A stretch of DNA of 56,749 bases from Carideicomes alvinocaridis (GTDB taxonomy: Bacteria; Pseudomonadota; Alphaproteobacteria; Rhodobacterales; Rhodobacteraceae): contig SRJI02000027.1 in the NCBI GenBank assembly GCA_005473895.2, forward strand, positions 1-56,749. The letters run 5' to 3'. A program made the position numbers and the translations under genes. The notes under the pieces were generated by a model. That model was not told the origin of the DNA and made no database searches. It saw nothing but the letters and a program-made list of their open reading frames with translations. Shown here one piece after another: positions 17,380-26,889 of this stretch (positions are counted from its first letter, which is position 1; every line of letters starts with the position of its first letter).

Positions 17380-18885
17380 ATGAACGAGATCACAGCCTTC
17401 AATCCCACCGGCGCCGCCGCCGGGACCGAGGTGCAATCCCCCGACACGATGCCCCACTCGATCGAGGCGGAGCAGCAGCTCCTGGGCGCGATCCTCACCA
17501 ACAACGACGTCTATGACCGCATCGCCTCCATCATCGGGGCGCATCACTTCTACGAACCGGTGCACCAACGCATCTACGAGATCGCGGCGGCCCGGATCGC
17601 CAAGAACAACCTCGCCTCCCCGGTGACGCTCAAGGCGTTCATGGAAGATGACGAGGGTCTGAAGGAGCTGGGCGGCCCGGCCTACCTCGCCCGGCTGGCG
17701 GGCGCGGCGGTCTCGGCCTTCGCGGTGCGCGACTACGCGCAGATGATCTACGACCTCGCCGTGCGGCGGGACCTGATCGCGCTCGGGCGCGACATCTCGG
17801 CCAAGGCGGCCAAGGTGGACGTGGCGAACGAGCCGCGCGAGCAGATCATCGAGGCGGAGCAGCGGCTCTACAAGATGGCCGAGCAGGGTCAGGCGGAATC
17901 GGGCTTCCAGTCCTTCCTGCGCGCGGTGACCGACGCGGTGAACGTCGCCAACGCCGCCTACCAGCGCGACGGGGGCCTCGCCGGCGTGTCCACGGGTCTG
18001 GTCGACCTCGACAAGAAACTGGGCGGGCTGCACAAGTCGGACCTGCTGATCCTCGCGGGCCGGCCGTCCATGGGGAAGACCTCGCTCGCCACCAACATCG
18101 CCTTCAACGTCGCCAAGGCCTACAAGCGCGGCACGCTGCATGACGGCACCGAGGGCGCGGTGAACGGCGGCGTGGTGGGTTTCTACTCGCTCGAGATGTC
18201 GGCCGAACAGCTGGCCGCCCGGGTTCTGTCCGAGGCGGCCGAGGTGCCGTCCGAGCAGATCCGCCGCGGCGACATGACCGAGGCCGAGTTCCGCCGCTTC
18301 GTCGAAGCCGCGAAGGAGCTCGAGGCCTGCCCGCTCTTCATCGACGACACGCCGGCCCTGCCCATCGCGCAGCTTGCCGCCCGCGCGCGGCGGCTCAAGC
18401 GGACCCACGGGCTGGACCTGCTGATCGTCGACTACCTGCAGCTCGTCCGCGGGACCGGCAAGGGCGACAGCCGGGTCAACGAGATCGCCGAGATCTCCAT
18501 GGGCCTCAAGGCCATCGCCAAGGAGCTCGACATCCCCGTCATGGCGCTGTCGCAGCTCTCGCGGCAGGTGGAAAGCCGCGACGACAAGCGGCCGCAGCTG
18601 TCGGACCTGCGGGAATCGGGCTCCATCGAGCAGGATGCCGACGTGGTGATGTTCGTCTTCCGCGAGGAATATTACGTCGAGCGCGAGAAACCCTCGGACG
18701 ACAAGCTGGACGAGATGGCCGCCTGGCAGGAGCGGATGGAACGGCTGCACGGCCGTGCCGAGGTGATCATCGGCAAGCAGCGGCACGGGCCCATCGGCTC
18801 CGTCGACCTGAGCTTCGAGGGACGGTTCACGCGCTTCGGCAACCTCGTCAAACCCTGGCAGCAGGGCGCGGGCGAGGAGTTCTGA
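17380..18885 (+). CDS. dnaB: Replicative DNA helicase DnaB
   Basis: A 501-residue DnaB, the hexameric ring helicase that unwinds DNA at the replication fork and contacts primase. The N-terminal domain begins at PHSIEAEQQLLGAIL. The RecA-like C-terminal domain has Walker A GRPSMGKTS (about residue 227-235), Walker B LLIVDYLQLV, and the arginine-finger and loop region SQLSRQVESRDDKRPQLSDL. The length is normal and no intein is present. It begins 324 bases after pyrE, after a region with repeated CTGTGG motifs. Confidence 0.97.
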   Translation: MNEITAFNPTGAAAGTEVQSPDTMPHSIEAEQQLLGAILTNNDVYDRIASIIGAHHFYEPVHQRIYEIAAARIAKNNLASPVTLKAFMEDDEGLKELGGPAYLARLAGAAVSAFAVRDYAQMIYDLAVRRDLIALGRDISAKAAKVDVANEPREQIIEAEQRLYKMAEQGQAESGFQSFLRAVTDAVNVANAAYQRDGGLAGVSTGLVDLDKKLGGLHKSDLLILAGRPSMGKTSLATNIAFNVAKAYKRGTLHDGTEGAVNGGVVGFYSLEMSAEQLAARVLSEAAEVPSEQIRRGDMTEAEFRRFVEAAKELEACPLFIDDTPALPIAQLAARARRLKRTHGLDLLIVDYLQLVRGTGKGDSRVNEIAEISMGLKAIAKELDIPVMALSQLSRQVESRDDKRPQLSDLRESGSIEQDADVVMFVFREEYYVEREKPSDDKLDEMAAWQERMERLHGRAEVIIGKQRHGPIGSVDLSFEGRFTRFGNLVKPWQQGAGEEF

Positions 18886-18917
18886 GCGGCGCCCGGCGCG
18901 CGGGAAGGAGAAGGCCC

Positions 18918-19346
18918 ATGTCGATCCACGATTTCATGGCCGCCTATGCCCGGGTCTGGGAGACGCAGGATTCGCCCGGCTTCGCGGCGCTCTTCACCCG
19001 CGCCGGGCGCTACTGGAACACGCCCTTCCAGGTGCAGACCGGGCCCGAGGAGCTGGCCGCCTACTGGGACCGGATCAAGCTGCAGGAAGACATCTCGATC
19101 CGCACCCGCGTTTTGGCCGAGACCCAAGAGGGCGGCCTCGGGCACTGGAACGTGAGCTACCATGTCTCGTCGCCCGAACTCTTCGAGATCTGGGCCAGGT
19201 CCACCGGCACCGGCGTCCCGCATCTCAGCCCCGGCGATCCCCTGCCGCGCATGGAACTGGACGGGATGCTGCAGGCCCGGCTGGCCCCCGACGGTCTGGC
19301 CCAGGAGGTGCGCATTTGGTGGCACTCGGTCGCGCATCCCGGCTGA
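18918..19346 (+). CDS. NTF2-like/SnoaL-like domain protein
   Basis: A 142-residue single-domain protein of the NTF2-like alpha+beta-barrel fold, with the typical opening (FMAAYARVWETQDSPGFAALF) and a barrel strand ending in RIWWHS. Members range from small isomerases to binding proteins, so no reaction can be assigned. A good ribosome site (GGAAGGAGAAGG) precedes the ATG. It starts 32 bases after dnaB and may be read from the same transcript. Confidence 0.72.
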   Translation: MSIHDFMAAYARVWETQDSPGFAALFTRAGRYWNTPFQVQTGPEELAAYWDRIKLQEDISIRTRVLAETQEGGLGHWNVSYHVSSPELFEIWARSTGTGVPHLSPGDPLPRMELDGMLQARLAPDGLAQEVRIWWHSVAHPG

Positions 19347-19448
19347 GCGCCGCGCGATTCGGCGGCGCCTGCGCCGTGCAGGCCCGCGGCCCGGCCTTCC
19401 GCTGTTTGTGATTGGACAGCCGAACGCCGCTCTGGCGCTATTGACGCC

Positions 19449-20264
19449 ATGCGTGCGCTTGGCCTCCTCCTCTGTCTGCTTGCCGCCGCCTCGCCCCTGC
19501 GGGCGCAGGAGACGCGGGAGGCGCCGACCGAGGTCGACGTGGAGCTGTTCATCGCCGTCGACGTCTCGCGCTCCATGGAGCCCTTCGAGCTCGAGATCCA
19601 GCGCCGGGGCTATGCCGAGGCGCTGACCAGCGACGCCGTACTCTCCGCCGTGGCGAACGGCCTGCTGGGGCGCATCGCGATCACCTACGTGGAATGGGCC
19701 GGCGCCGACAGCCAGAGCGTGGTGGTGCCGTGGACGCTGCTGCGCAGCCGCCAGGATGCCGAGCGGGTGGCAGGACGGATCGGCGCGCGCTTCGCCCCGT
19801 CCATGCGCCGCACCTCGATCTCCGCCGTGTTGCTGAGCGCCGCGCGGTCGATCGAGGCCAACGACTTTGCCGGGATGCGCCGGGTGATCGACGTGTCGGG
19901 CGACGGGCCGAACAACATGGGTCCGCCGATCGAGGCCGCCCGGGACGAGGTACTGGCAGCAGGGATCGTGATCAACGGCATCCCGCTGATGACCCGGGAC
20001 GAGTTCAGCACCCGCTGGAGCATCGACGACCTCGACCTCTATTACCGCGATTGCGTCATCGGCGGGGCGGGCGCCTTCGTCATGCCGGTGACCGACTGGC
20101 AGGCCTTTTCCGATACCGTTCGCCGCAAGCTGGTGCTGGAGATCGCCGGCCTCGCACCCCCCGCCCGGGTGATCCGGGCCCAGGCGGAGGAACCGGAGCC
20201 CTACAATTGCCTCGTGGGCGAGGAATTGTGGGATTCCAACCGCTACATCTACCGCGAGCCCTGA
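19449..20264 (+). CDS. DUF1194 (VWA-like) exported protein
   Basis: A 271-residue secreted protein. Residues 1-19 form a signal peptide ending LRAQE. The rest is a VWA-like domain: the metal-site strand is [16 protein letters not shown] (DxSxS) and a second conserved strand is [14 protein letters not shown]. The C-terminus carries two cysteines ([13 protein letters not shown] and [13 protein letters not shown]) that could form a periplasmic disulfide. This matches DUF1194 proteins of Rhodobacteraceae, whose function is unknown. Confidence 0.85.
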   Translation: MRALGLLLCLLAAASPLRAQETREAPTEVDVELFIAVDVSRSMEPFELEIQRRGYAEALTSDAVLSAVANGLLGRIAITYVEWAGADSQSVVVPWTLLRSRQDAERVAGRIGARFAPSMRRTSISAVLLSAARSIEANDFAGMRRVIDVSGDGPNNMGPPIEAARDEVLAAGIVINGIPLMTRDEFSTRWSIDDLDLYYRDCVIGGAGAFVMPVTDWQAFSDTVRRKLVLEIAGLAPPARVIRAQAEEPEPYNCLVGEELWDSNRYIYREP

Positions 20265-20424
20265 ACGGCGCGGCCTCACCTCCGGTCGCCCCCGGCCCGT
20301 GGCCTGCCCGCGTCTTCACCCTCCGCTGCCCATTGCGCCGCCCGGCCGCCACGCGATGCGCGCATCCCCGCGGGAGGGGCGGATCCCTCTTGACCTCCCG
20401 GCCCTCCATGTCATGAAACGGCCC

Positions 20425-21462
20425 ATGGCACAGGCGACCCTTTCCATCGATCTTGACGCGCTGACCGCAAACTGGCGGGCGCTGGACGCAAAGACCGCAA
20501 CCGAGACCGCCGCGGTGGTCAAGGCGGACGGCTACGGGCTCGGCGCGCCGCGCGTCGGCCGGGCGCTGGCGCGGGCGGGCGCGCGCCGCTTCTTCGTGGC
20601 GCTGGCCGAGGAGGGCGCGGCGCTGCGGGCAGAACTCGGCCCCGGCCCCGAGATCAGCGTCTTTTCCGGCCACATGCCGGGCGACACCGACATGATCGGC
20701 GATTGCGACCTGGTGCCGATGATCAATTCCATCGACCAGATGCTGCGCCACGTGGAGGCCCTGCCCGGCCGGCCCTTCGGCATCCAGCTCGATTCCGGGA
20801 TGAACCGGCTGGGGATGGAGCCCGCGGAATGGGCCGCCCTGCGCGACATCGCCATGGAGCAGAACCCGACGCTGATCATGTCGCACCTGGCCTGCGCGGA
20901 CGAGCCCGAGCACGGCATGAACCCGCAGCAACTGCGCGCCTTCCGCGAGATGACCGACGGGCTGGACGTGCCGCGCTCGCTCGCCGCGACGGGGGGCGTG
21001 CTGCTGGGGCCGGCCTATCATTTCGACGTGACGCGGCCCGGCATCGGGCTCTATGGCGCGCGGCCCTTCCTGAACGCGGCCCCGGTGGTGCAGCTCGACA
21101 TTCCCGTCATCCAGATCCGCGACGTGGAGCCGGGCGAGACCGTGGGCTACGGCAATACCTGGACCGCCGAGCGCCCGGCGCGGATCGCCACGGTGGCGGC
21201 GGGCTATGCCGACGGGATTCACCGCATCATGGGGCCGAAGACGGTGCTGTTCGCCGAGGACGTGCCTTGCCCGATCCGCGGCCGCATCTCCATGGACCTG
21301 ATCGGGGTCGAGGTGACGGAGCTTGCCGAGGTCCCCGAGACGCTGCAGCTGCTGGGCCCCGGACAGGGGGTGGACGTGCTGGCCGACAATGCCGGCACCA
21401 TCGGTTACGAGATCCTGACCGGCCTTGGCCAGCGCTATCACCGGCGGTATCGCGGCGGATGA
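20425..21462 (+). CDS. alr: Alanine racemase
   Basis: A 345-residue PLP-dependent alanine racemase that provides D-alanine for peptidoglycan. The PLP lysine is in [11 protein letters not shown] (about residue 33). The substrate-side motifs [12 protein letters not shown] and [25 protein letters not shown], with the second catalytic Tyr, are present. The ATG at 20425 gives the usual N-terminus ([14 protein letters not shown]); an in-frame ATG at 20413 is equally possible because neither has a clear ribosome site. Its stop overlaps the start of the MlaE-like gene (ATGA), so expression of the lipid transporter is coupled to it. Confidence 0.93.
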   Translation: MAQATLSIDLDALTANWRALDAKTATETAAVVKADGYGLGAPRVGRALARAGARRFFVALAEEGAALRAELGPGPEISVFSGHMPGDTDMIGDCDLVPMINSIDQMLRHVEALPGRPFGIQLDSGMNRLGMEPAEWAALRDIAMEQNPTLIMSHLACADEPEHGMNPQQLRAFREMTDGLDVPRSLAATGGVLLGPAYHFDVTRPGIGLYGARPFLNAAPVVQLDIPVIQIRDVEPGETVGYGNTWTAERPARIATVAAGYADGIHRIMGPKTVLFAEDVPCPIRGRISMDLIGVEVTELAEVPETLQLLGPGQGVDVLADNAGTIGYEILTGLGQRYHRRYRGG

Positions 21463-22244
21463 CGGCGCTGACCGCCCCCCTTGCCGCGATCGGGCGGCCG
21501 GTGATCGCCACGCTGGCCCTGATCGGCCGGCTCGTGCTGTTCGCGCTGGAGGGGGTGAGCCACCTGTTTCGCCCGCCCTTCTATTTCCGCGAATTCGGCC
21601 AGGCCCTGTGGCAGATCGGCTGGCTGTCGCTGCCCGTCGTGGGCCTCACCGCCTTCTTCACCGGCGGCGCGCTGGCGCTGCAGATCTATGCCGGCGGCGC
21701 GCGTTTCTCGGCCGAGGCGGTGGTGCCCTCCATCGTCGCCATCGGCATGGCGCGCGAGCTGGGCCCGGTGCTGGGCGGGCTGATGGTGGCGGCGCGCGTC
21801 GCCTCCTCCATCGCGGCCGAGATCGGCACGATGAAGGTGACCGAGCAGATCGACGCGCTCACGACGCTGTCCACCAACCCGATGAAATACCTGACCCTGC
21901 CCCGGCTGCTGGCCGCCACGCTGGCGGTCCCGATCCTGGTCGCGGTGGGCGATTCCATCGGCATCGCGGGGGGCTGGATCGTGGGCGTGTCGCGGCTCGA
22001 CTTCAACGCCGCGACCTACCTCAAGAACACGGTGGATTTCCTGGAATTCTGGGACATTGCCTCGGGCCTGCTGAAGGGCGCGGCCTTCGGCTTCATCGTG
22101 GCACTGGCGGGCTGCTTCTACGGGATGCAGTCGGATCGCGGCGCTCAGGGTGTGGGCCGGGCGACGAAATCCGCCGTGGTCGCCGCCTCGGTGATGATCC
22201 TCGCCGCCAACTACCTGCTGACGGAGCTCTTCTTCTCCTCATGA
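21459..22244 (+). CDS. MlaE family ABC transporter permease
   Basis: A 261-residue inner-membrane permease of the MlaE/YrbE type, with about five or six membrane segments. It contains the conserved [20 protein letters not shown] and [16 protein letters not shown] stretches of that family. It would form the core of a system that moves phospholipids between inner membrane and outer envelope together with the ATPase encoded downstream. A substrate-binding MCE (MlaD) gene is not next to it, which differs from the E. coli mla operon but is common in alphaproteobacteria. It is translationally coupled to alr upstream and to the ATPase downstream (both ATGA). Confidence 0.9.
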   Translation: MTALTAPLAAIGRPVIATLALIGRLVLFALEGVSHLFRPPFYFREFGQALWQIGWLSLPVVGLTAFFTGGALALQIYAGGARFSAEAVVPSIVAIGMARELGPVLGGLMVAARVASSIAAEIGTMKVTEQIDALTTLSTNPMKYLTLPRLLAATLAVPILVAVGDSIGIAGGWIVGVSRLDFNAATYLKNTVDFLEFWDIASGLLKGAAFGFIVALAGCFYGMQSDRGAQGVGRATKSAVVAASVMILAANYLLTELFFSS

Positions 22245-22987
22245 TCACGCTCGAGAACATCCACAAGAGCTTTGGCGCGCAGCACGTCCTGCGCGGCGTG
22301 ACGCTCGAGGTGCCGAAAGGGACCTCCATGGTGGTGATCGGCGGGTCGGGGACCGGCAAGTCGGTGCTGCTGAAATGCATCCTGGGCCTCGTGAGCCCCG
22401 ACAGCGGCACGATCCGCGTGGCCGGAGAGGACGTGACCCGAAGCGACCGCGATGCCTTCCTCGCGCGGTTCGGGATGCTGTTCCAGGGCGGGGCCTTGTT
22501 CGATTCCCTACCGGTTTGGCAGAACGTGGCCTTCCGCCTGATGCGCGGCTCGCTCAAGCGGCCCAAGGCCGAGGCGCGCGAGATCGCGGTGGCAAAGCTG
22601 CGCCGCGTCGGGCTGGGGCCGGACGTGGCGGACAAGCTGCCGGCAGAGTTGTCCGGCGGGATGCAGAAACGCGTGGGGCTGGCCCGCGCCATCGCCGCCG
22701 AGCCCGAGATCATCTTCTTCGACGAGCCCACCACGGGCCTCGACCCGATCATGGCCGGCGTCATCAACGACCTGATCCGCGAGATCGTGACCGAGATGGG
22801 CGCCACCGCCGTCACCATCACCCATGACATGTCCTCCGTCCGGGCCATCGCCGACAACGTGGCGATGCTGCATGACGGGGTGATCAAGTGGACCGGTCCG
22901 GTGGAGAAAATGGACGACAGCGGCGATGCTTACGTCGACCAGTTCATCCATGGCCGGGCCGATGGGCCGATTGCCGCCATCCGCTGA
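22241..22987 (+). CDS. MlaF family ABC transporter ATP-binding protein
   Basis: A 248-residue single-domain ABC ATPase. Walker A is GGSGTGKS (about residues 33-40), the Q-loop region is FGMLFQGGALFDSLPVWQNV, the signature is LSGGMQKRVGLARAI, Walker B is IIFFDEPTTGLDP and the switch His is in TITHDM. The GALFDSL Q-loop and SGGMQKR signature are characteristic of MlaF. It energises the MlaE-like permease, whose stop codon overlaps its start. Confidence 0.92.
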   Translation: MITLENIHKSFGAQHVLRGVTLEVPKGTSMVVIGGSGTGKSVLLKCILGLVSPDSGTIRVAGEDVTRSDRDAFLARFGMLFQGGALFDSLPVWQNVAFRLMRGSLKRPKAEAREIAVAKLRRVGLGPDVADKLPAELSGGMQKRVGLARAIAAEPEIIFFDEPTTGLDPIMAGVINDLIREIVTEMGATAVTITHDMSSVRAIADNVAMLHDGVIKWTGPVEKMDDSGDAYVDQFIHGRADGPIAAIR

Positions 22988-23053
22988 ACCGGGCGGGAAC
23001 GGAACCGCCCCCGCAGCGTTTGGCCGGAGCGAAAATGCCGGGATTCCAGAGTG

Positions 23054-23443
23054 ATGCAAAGCCTTCTTGAACCGCCGCCCGAAGTGCTGGCCTTCCTGGT
23101 CCTGAAGAAGTTCGTCTACCTCGAAGCGCTGGTCGTCCTGGCCCTTGTCCGGAGCGTGGCCGCCCATGGCGCCGCCCGGCTGGCCGCTATCGCCGCGCTG
23201 CTTATCGCCGCCGTCGGCGTCGCGGCCCAGCTCGGCCCCTCCGTCCTCGGCCTCTACCAGGGGCCGGTCTACCGCTCGTCACTGGCACTCGGCAATGCGG
23301 GCGCGGGGCTTGCCCTGCCGCTCTTGGCCTCGCTGCCGCTTTGGCTGTCTGCGGTGCTGCCGGGGCGGCGCTGGCCGCTGATCGACGGGTTGCACGCGGT
23401 GCTTTTCGCCGCGCTCCTGCTGCTCTGGTGGCTGGGCGGCTGA
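23054..23443 (+). CDS. Small membrane protein, four predicted helices
   Basis: A 129-residue hydrophobic protein with four likely membrane segments, roughly VLAFLVLKKFVYLEALVVLA, ARLAAIAALLIAAVGVAA, AGLALPLLASLPLWLSAVL and LIDGLHAVLFAALLLLWWL. No motif or family is recognised. Start is ATG 23054 or the GTG directly before it at 23051. It stands 66 bases after the MlaF-like gene in the same orientation and may be a loose member of that operon; it is convergent with the following minus-strand gene. Confidence 0.62.
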   Translation: MQSLLEPPPEVLAFLVLKKFVYLEALVVLALVRSVAAHGAARLAAIAALLIAAVGVAAQLGPSVLGLYQGPVYRSSLALGNAGAGLALPLLASLPLWLSAVLPGRRWPLIDGLHAVLFAALLLLWWLGG

Positions 23444-23447
23444 GCCG

Positions 23448-24320
23448 TCAGCCCATGGCGCGCAGCCGCTTGATCAGGCTCGATGTGTCCCAGCGACCGC
23501 CACCCATCTTCTGGACGTCCTTGTAGAACTGGTCGACCAGCGCGGTGACCGGCAGGCTTGCCCCCGACTCGTTGGCCGCGTCCAGACAGATGGCGAGGTC
23601 CTTGCGCATCCAGTCGACGGCGAAGCCATGCTCGAACTGGTCGTCGAGCATCGTCTCGTGCCGGTTCTCCATCTGCCAGGAGCCGGCGGCGCCCTGCGAG
23701 ATCACCTCGACCACCGCGCGGCCGTCGAGGCCCGACTTCTCTGCGAAATGCAGCGCCTCGCTCAGGCCCTGGACGAGCCCCGCGATGGCGATCTGGTTGG
23801 CGGCCTTGGTCATCTGGCCGGCGCCGGACTCGCCGATGCGGCGGCAGATCTTGGCGTAGGCGGCGATCACCGGCTCGGCCCGGTCATAGGCCCCCTGGTC
23901 GCCGCCGCACATGACCGACAGCTTGCCGTTCTCGGCCCCCGCCTGGCCGCCCGAGATCGGCGCGTCGACAAAGCTCACCTGTGCCTCGTTCGCCGCAGCG
24001 TAAAGCTCGCGCGTGACCCGCGGGCTGACGGTGGTGTGATCGACGAAGACCGCGCCCGCCTGCATGTCCGCAAAGGCCCCGTCATCGCCCAGGCAGACCG
24101 AGCGCAGGTCGTCGTCGTTGCCCACGCAGGCCATGACGAAATCCGCGCCCCGGGCGGCCTCGCGCGGGGTCTCGGCGCTCTTGCCGCCGAATTTCTCGAC
24201 CCAGGCGGCGGATTTGGCGGCGGTCCGGTTGTAGACCGTCACCTCGTGGCCCGCCTCCTTCAGATGGCCTGCCATCGGAAAGCCCATCACGCCGAGCCCC
24301 AGGAACGCCACTTTCGCCAT
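23448..24320 (-). CDS. NAD(P)-dependent beta-hydroxyacid dehydrogenase (3-hydroxyisobutyrate dehydrogenase-like)
   Basis: A 290-residue member of the beta-hydroxyacid dehydrogenase family. The N-terminal Rossmann fold opens with KVAFLGLGVMGFPMAGHL. The substrate-binding motif is FVDAPISGGQAGAENGKL and the catalytic lysine is in GAGQMTKAANQIAIAG. Substrate could be 3-hydroxyisobutyrate, tartronate semialdehyde or a similar short hydroxyacid; motifs alone do not separate these. The start at 24320 gives the standard N-terminus, although the frame is open 75 codons upstream into the divergent gene. It is divergent from the penicillin acylase gene. Confidence 0.88.
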   Translation of the reverse strand: MAKVAFLGLGVMGFPMAGHLKEAGHEVTVYNRTAAKSAAWVEKFGGKSAETPREAARGADFVMACVGNDDDLRSVCLGDDGAFADMQAGAVFVDHTTVSPRVTRELYAAANEAQVSFVDAPISGGQAGAENGKLSVMCGGDQGAYDRAEPVIAAYAKICRRIGESGAGQMTKAANQIAIAGLVQGLSEALHFAEKSGLDGRAVVEVISQGAAGSWQMENRHETMLDDQFEHGFAVDWMRKDLAICLDAANESGASLPVTALVDQFYKDVQKMGGGRWDTSSLIKRLRAMG

Positions 24321-24402
24321 TTGCTTTCGCCTCGCGGATCTTGCCAAAATGCCAACTCTCTGCGACGACCCTAGAGTCTCGCGCGGCAAAGGAAAAGCAA
24401 AC

Positions 24403-26886
24403 ATGGCCCTGATCTTCCGATGGCTTCTGCGTCTGGCGGGGGCTCTCGTGGTTCTCGCCGTGCTGACGGTGATCGGTGTCTGGTACCTCGCCTCCCGCTC
24501 GCTGCCGGAATACGACAAGACCCTGCGCGCCGAGGGGCTGGACATGCCGGTGGAGATCGTGCGCGATCATGCCGACGTGCCGCATATCTTCTCCGAGGCG
24601 GACGAGGGCGTCTATTTCGGGCTGGGCTATGCCCATGCGCAGGACCGGCTGTGGCAGATGGTGACGCTGCGCCGGACCGTCCAGGGCCGCATGTCCGAAG
24701 TCTTCGGCACCCGCACGGTGGAGATCGACAAGCTGCTGCGCCGGCTTGACCTCTATGGCCATGCCCGCCGCTCGGTCGAGGCGCAGAGCCCCGAGGCCCG
24801 CGCCGCGCTGGAGGCCTATGCCGCGGGCGTGAATGCCCGGCTGGCCGAGATCAATTCCGGCAGCCACGGCCGCGGCGCGCCCGAGATGTTCCTGTTCAGC
24901 GCGCCCATGGCCCCGTGGCAGCCCGCGGATTCCCTCGCCATCATCAAGCTGATGGCGCTGCAACTGGCCGGTCATCTGCAGGAGGAGGTGCTGCGCGCGC
25001 GCACCTCTCTCGCCCTCGACGAGGAGGAGCGGCTGCACGACATCCTGCCCGACACGCCCGGCGCGGGGATCGCCGCCCTGCCCTCCTACGCCTCGCTCGT
25101 GCCCGGCATGGAGGGGCTGACCCGCAAGGCGCAGCTCTCGCCGCCGCAGGCGCGCGACCCGCTGGACCCGGTGCCGGCCCCGGGGATGGAGGGTGCCTCC
25201 AACGCCTGGGCGGCCGCGCCCTCGCGGTCGGCGGCGGGCGGCACCCTGCTGGCCAACGATCCGCATCTGGGCTTCACCGCGCCGGCCATCTGGTACCTCG
25301 CGCGGCTGGAGCTCGCCTCGGGCGGGGTGATCGGTGCGACGATCCCGGGGCTTCCGGTGATCCTGTCGGGCCGGTCGTCGCACCTGGGCTGGGGGCTGAC
25401 CTCGTCCTACATGGACGACCAGGACCTGCTGATCGAAGAGCTGAACCCCGACGACCCGGAGCAATACCGCTCCCCCGACGGCTGGAAACGCTTCGACACC
25501 CGCCGCTCCATCATCGAGGTCAAGGATGCGCAGCCGGTCACCATCACCCTGCGCGACACCGAGAACGGCCCGATCCTGCCCGGCACCCGCTGGAACCTCG
25601 CCGAGGTGACCCCGCCGGGCCACGTCGCGGCGCTGGAATGGACCGCGCTGACCGACGACGACACGAGCTACACCGCCGCCTTCCGCCTGATGCAGGCGCA
25701 GGACATCTCGGAGGCGATCCAGGCCGGCGAGCTGTTCGTGGCGCCCTCGCAGAACCTGACGCTGGTGGATCGCGACCGCATCGCGCTCAAGATGATCGGC
25801 GCCATGCCGCGCCGCGACGCCGACCACCAGAGCAAGGGCCGCATGCCCGCGCTCGGCTCGGAGGCGGAGAACCTGTGGCAGGGCTATTCGCCCTATGCCG
25901 CCAACCCGGAATTCATCAGCCCCCCGGGCGGCATCGTCGGCAATACCAACAACAAGATCGTCGACCGGCCCTTCCCGCTGCACGTCTCCTACGAATGGGG
26001 CGACAGCCAGCGGATCCAGCGCTGGCAGCGGCTCATGCAATCGCGCGAGGTGCATACCCGCGACAGCTTTATCGAGGCGCAGCTCGACACGGTCAGCTTC
26101 ACCGCCCGCTCGCTGCTGCCGCTGGTGGGCGCGGACCTGTGGTTCACCGGCGAGGCGGCAGAGGACGGCACGCCCGAACGGCTGCGCCAGCGCGCGCTGG
26201 CCCTGCTGGCCGACTGGAACGGCGAGATGAACGAGCACATGCCCGAGCCGCTGATCTACGCCGCCTGGATGCGCGCCCTGCAGGACCGCCTCATCCGCGA
26301 CGAGCTGGGGCCGCTGGCGGACGAATATGTCCATCTGGAGCCGCTTTTCGTGGAGCGGGTGTTCCGCGACGTGGACGGCGCCGCCGCCTGGTGCGACGTG
26401 AAGCAATCGGCGCCGAAGGAGACCTGCACCGACATCTCCCGCATGGCGCTGGACGATGCGCTGATCTGGATCACCGAGAATTTCGGCCGCGACCTGGAAT
26501 CGCTCCGCTGGGGGGATGCGCACCAGGCGACCCACGATCACCCGGTGCTGGGCGAGGTGCCGGTGCTGCGCTACTTCGTCAACATCCGGCAATCCACCAG
26601 CGGCGGGGACAACACCCTGATGCGCGGGCGGACCTCCGGCACCGGGCCGAACCCGTTCCAGAACGTCCATGGCGCGGCCTATCGCGGGGTCTACGATTTC
26701 GCGGATCCCGACAGCTCGGTCTTCGTGATCTCGACGGGCCAGTCGGGCCATTTCCTGTCACGCCATTACGACGACATGGGCCAGCTCTGGCGGCGGGGGG
26801 AATACATCCCGATGTCGCTCGACACCGATCTCGCGCGGGCTGCCGCCGTGGGGGTGACGCACCTGCTGCCGCCCGAGGAGGAATAG
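24403..26886 (+). CDS. Penicillin acylase family (Ntn-hydrolase) protein
   Basis: An 827-residue protein of the penicillin G acylase/acyl-homoserine-lactone acylase family. Residues about 7-27 form a signal anchor or signal peptide, so it works in the periplasm. The alpha-chain region contains DHADVPHIFSEADEGVYFGL. The self-cleavage site is MEGASNAWAAAPSRS, with Ser266 the likely nucleophile of the beta chain, followed by LLANDPHLGF. A good ribosome site (AAAGGAAAAG) precedes the ATG. It is large but normal for the family. Substrates may include acyl-homoserine lactones or peptides with acyl side chains. It is followed by two closely packed genes. Confidence 0.9.
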   Translation: MALIFRWLLRLAGALVVLAVLTVIGVWYLASRSLPEYDKTLRAEGLDMPVEIVRDHADVPHIFSEADEGVYFGLGYAHAQDRLWQMVTLRRTVQGRMSEVFGTRTVEIDKLLRRLDLYGHARRSVEAQSPEARAALEAYAAGVNARLAEINSGSHGRGAPEMFLFSAPMAPWQPADSLAIIKLMALQLAGHLQEEVLRARTSLALDEEERLHDILPDTPGAGIAALPSYASLVPGMEGLTRKAQLSPPQARDPLDPVPAPGMEGASNAWAAAPSRSAAGGTLLANDPHLGFTAPAIWYLARLELASGGVIGATIPGLPVILSGRSSHLGWGLTSSYMDDQDLLIEELNPDDPEQYRSPDGWKRFDTRRSIIEVKDAQPVTITLRDTENGPILPGTRWNLAEVTPPGHVAALEWTALTDDDTSYTAAFRLMQAQDISEAIQAGELFVAPSQNLTLVDRDRIALKMIGAMPRRDADHQSKGRMPALGSEAENLWQGYSPYAANPEFISPPGGIVGNTNNKIVDRPFPLHVSYEWGDSQRIQRWQRLMQSREVHTRDSFIEAQLDTVSFTARSLLPLVGADLWFTGEAAEDGTPERLRQRALALLADWNGEMNEHMPEPLIYAAWMRALQDRLIRDELGPLADEYVHLEPLFVERVFRDVDGAAAWCDVKQSAPKETCTDISRMALDDALIWITENFGRDLESLRWGDAHQATHDHPVLGEVPVLRYFVNIRQSTSGGDNTLMRGRTSGTGPNPFQNVHGAAYRGVYDFADPDSSVFVISTGQSGHFLSRHYDDMGQLWRRGEYIPMSLDTDLARAAAVGVTHLLPPEEE

Positions 26887-26889
26887 GGC

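Noticed and set aside
24082-26751. An 889-codon minus-strand frame opposite the penicillin acylase gene
   Set aside because: Antisense shadow; the acylase has all catalytic motifs and a good ribosome site.
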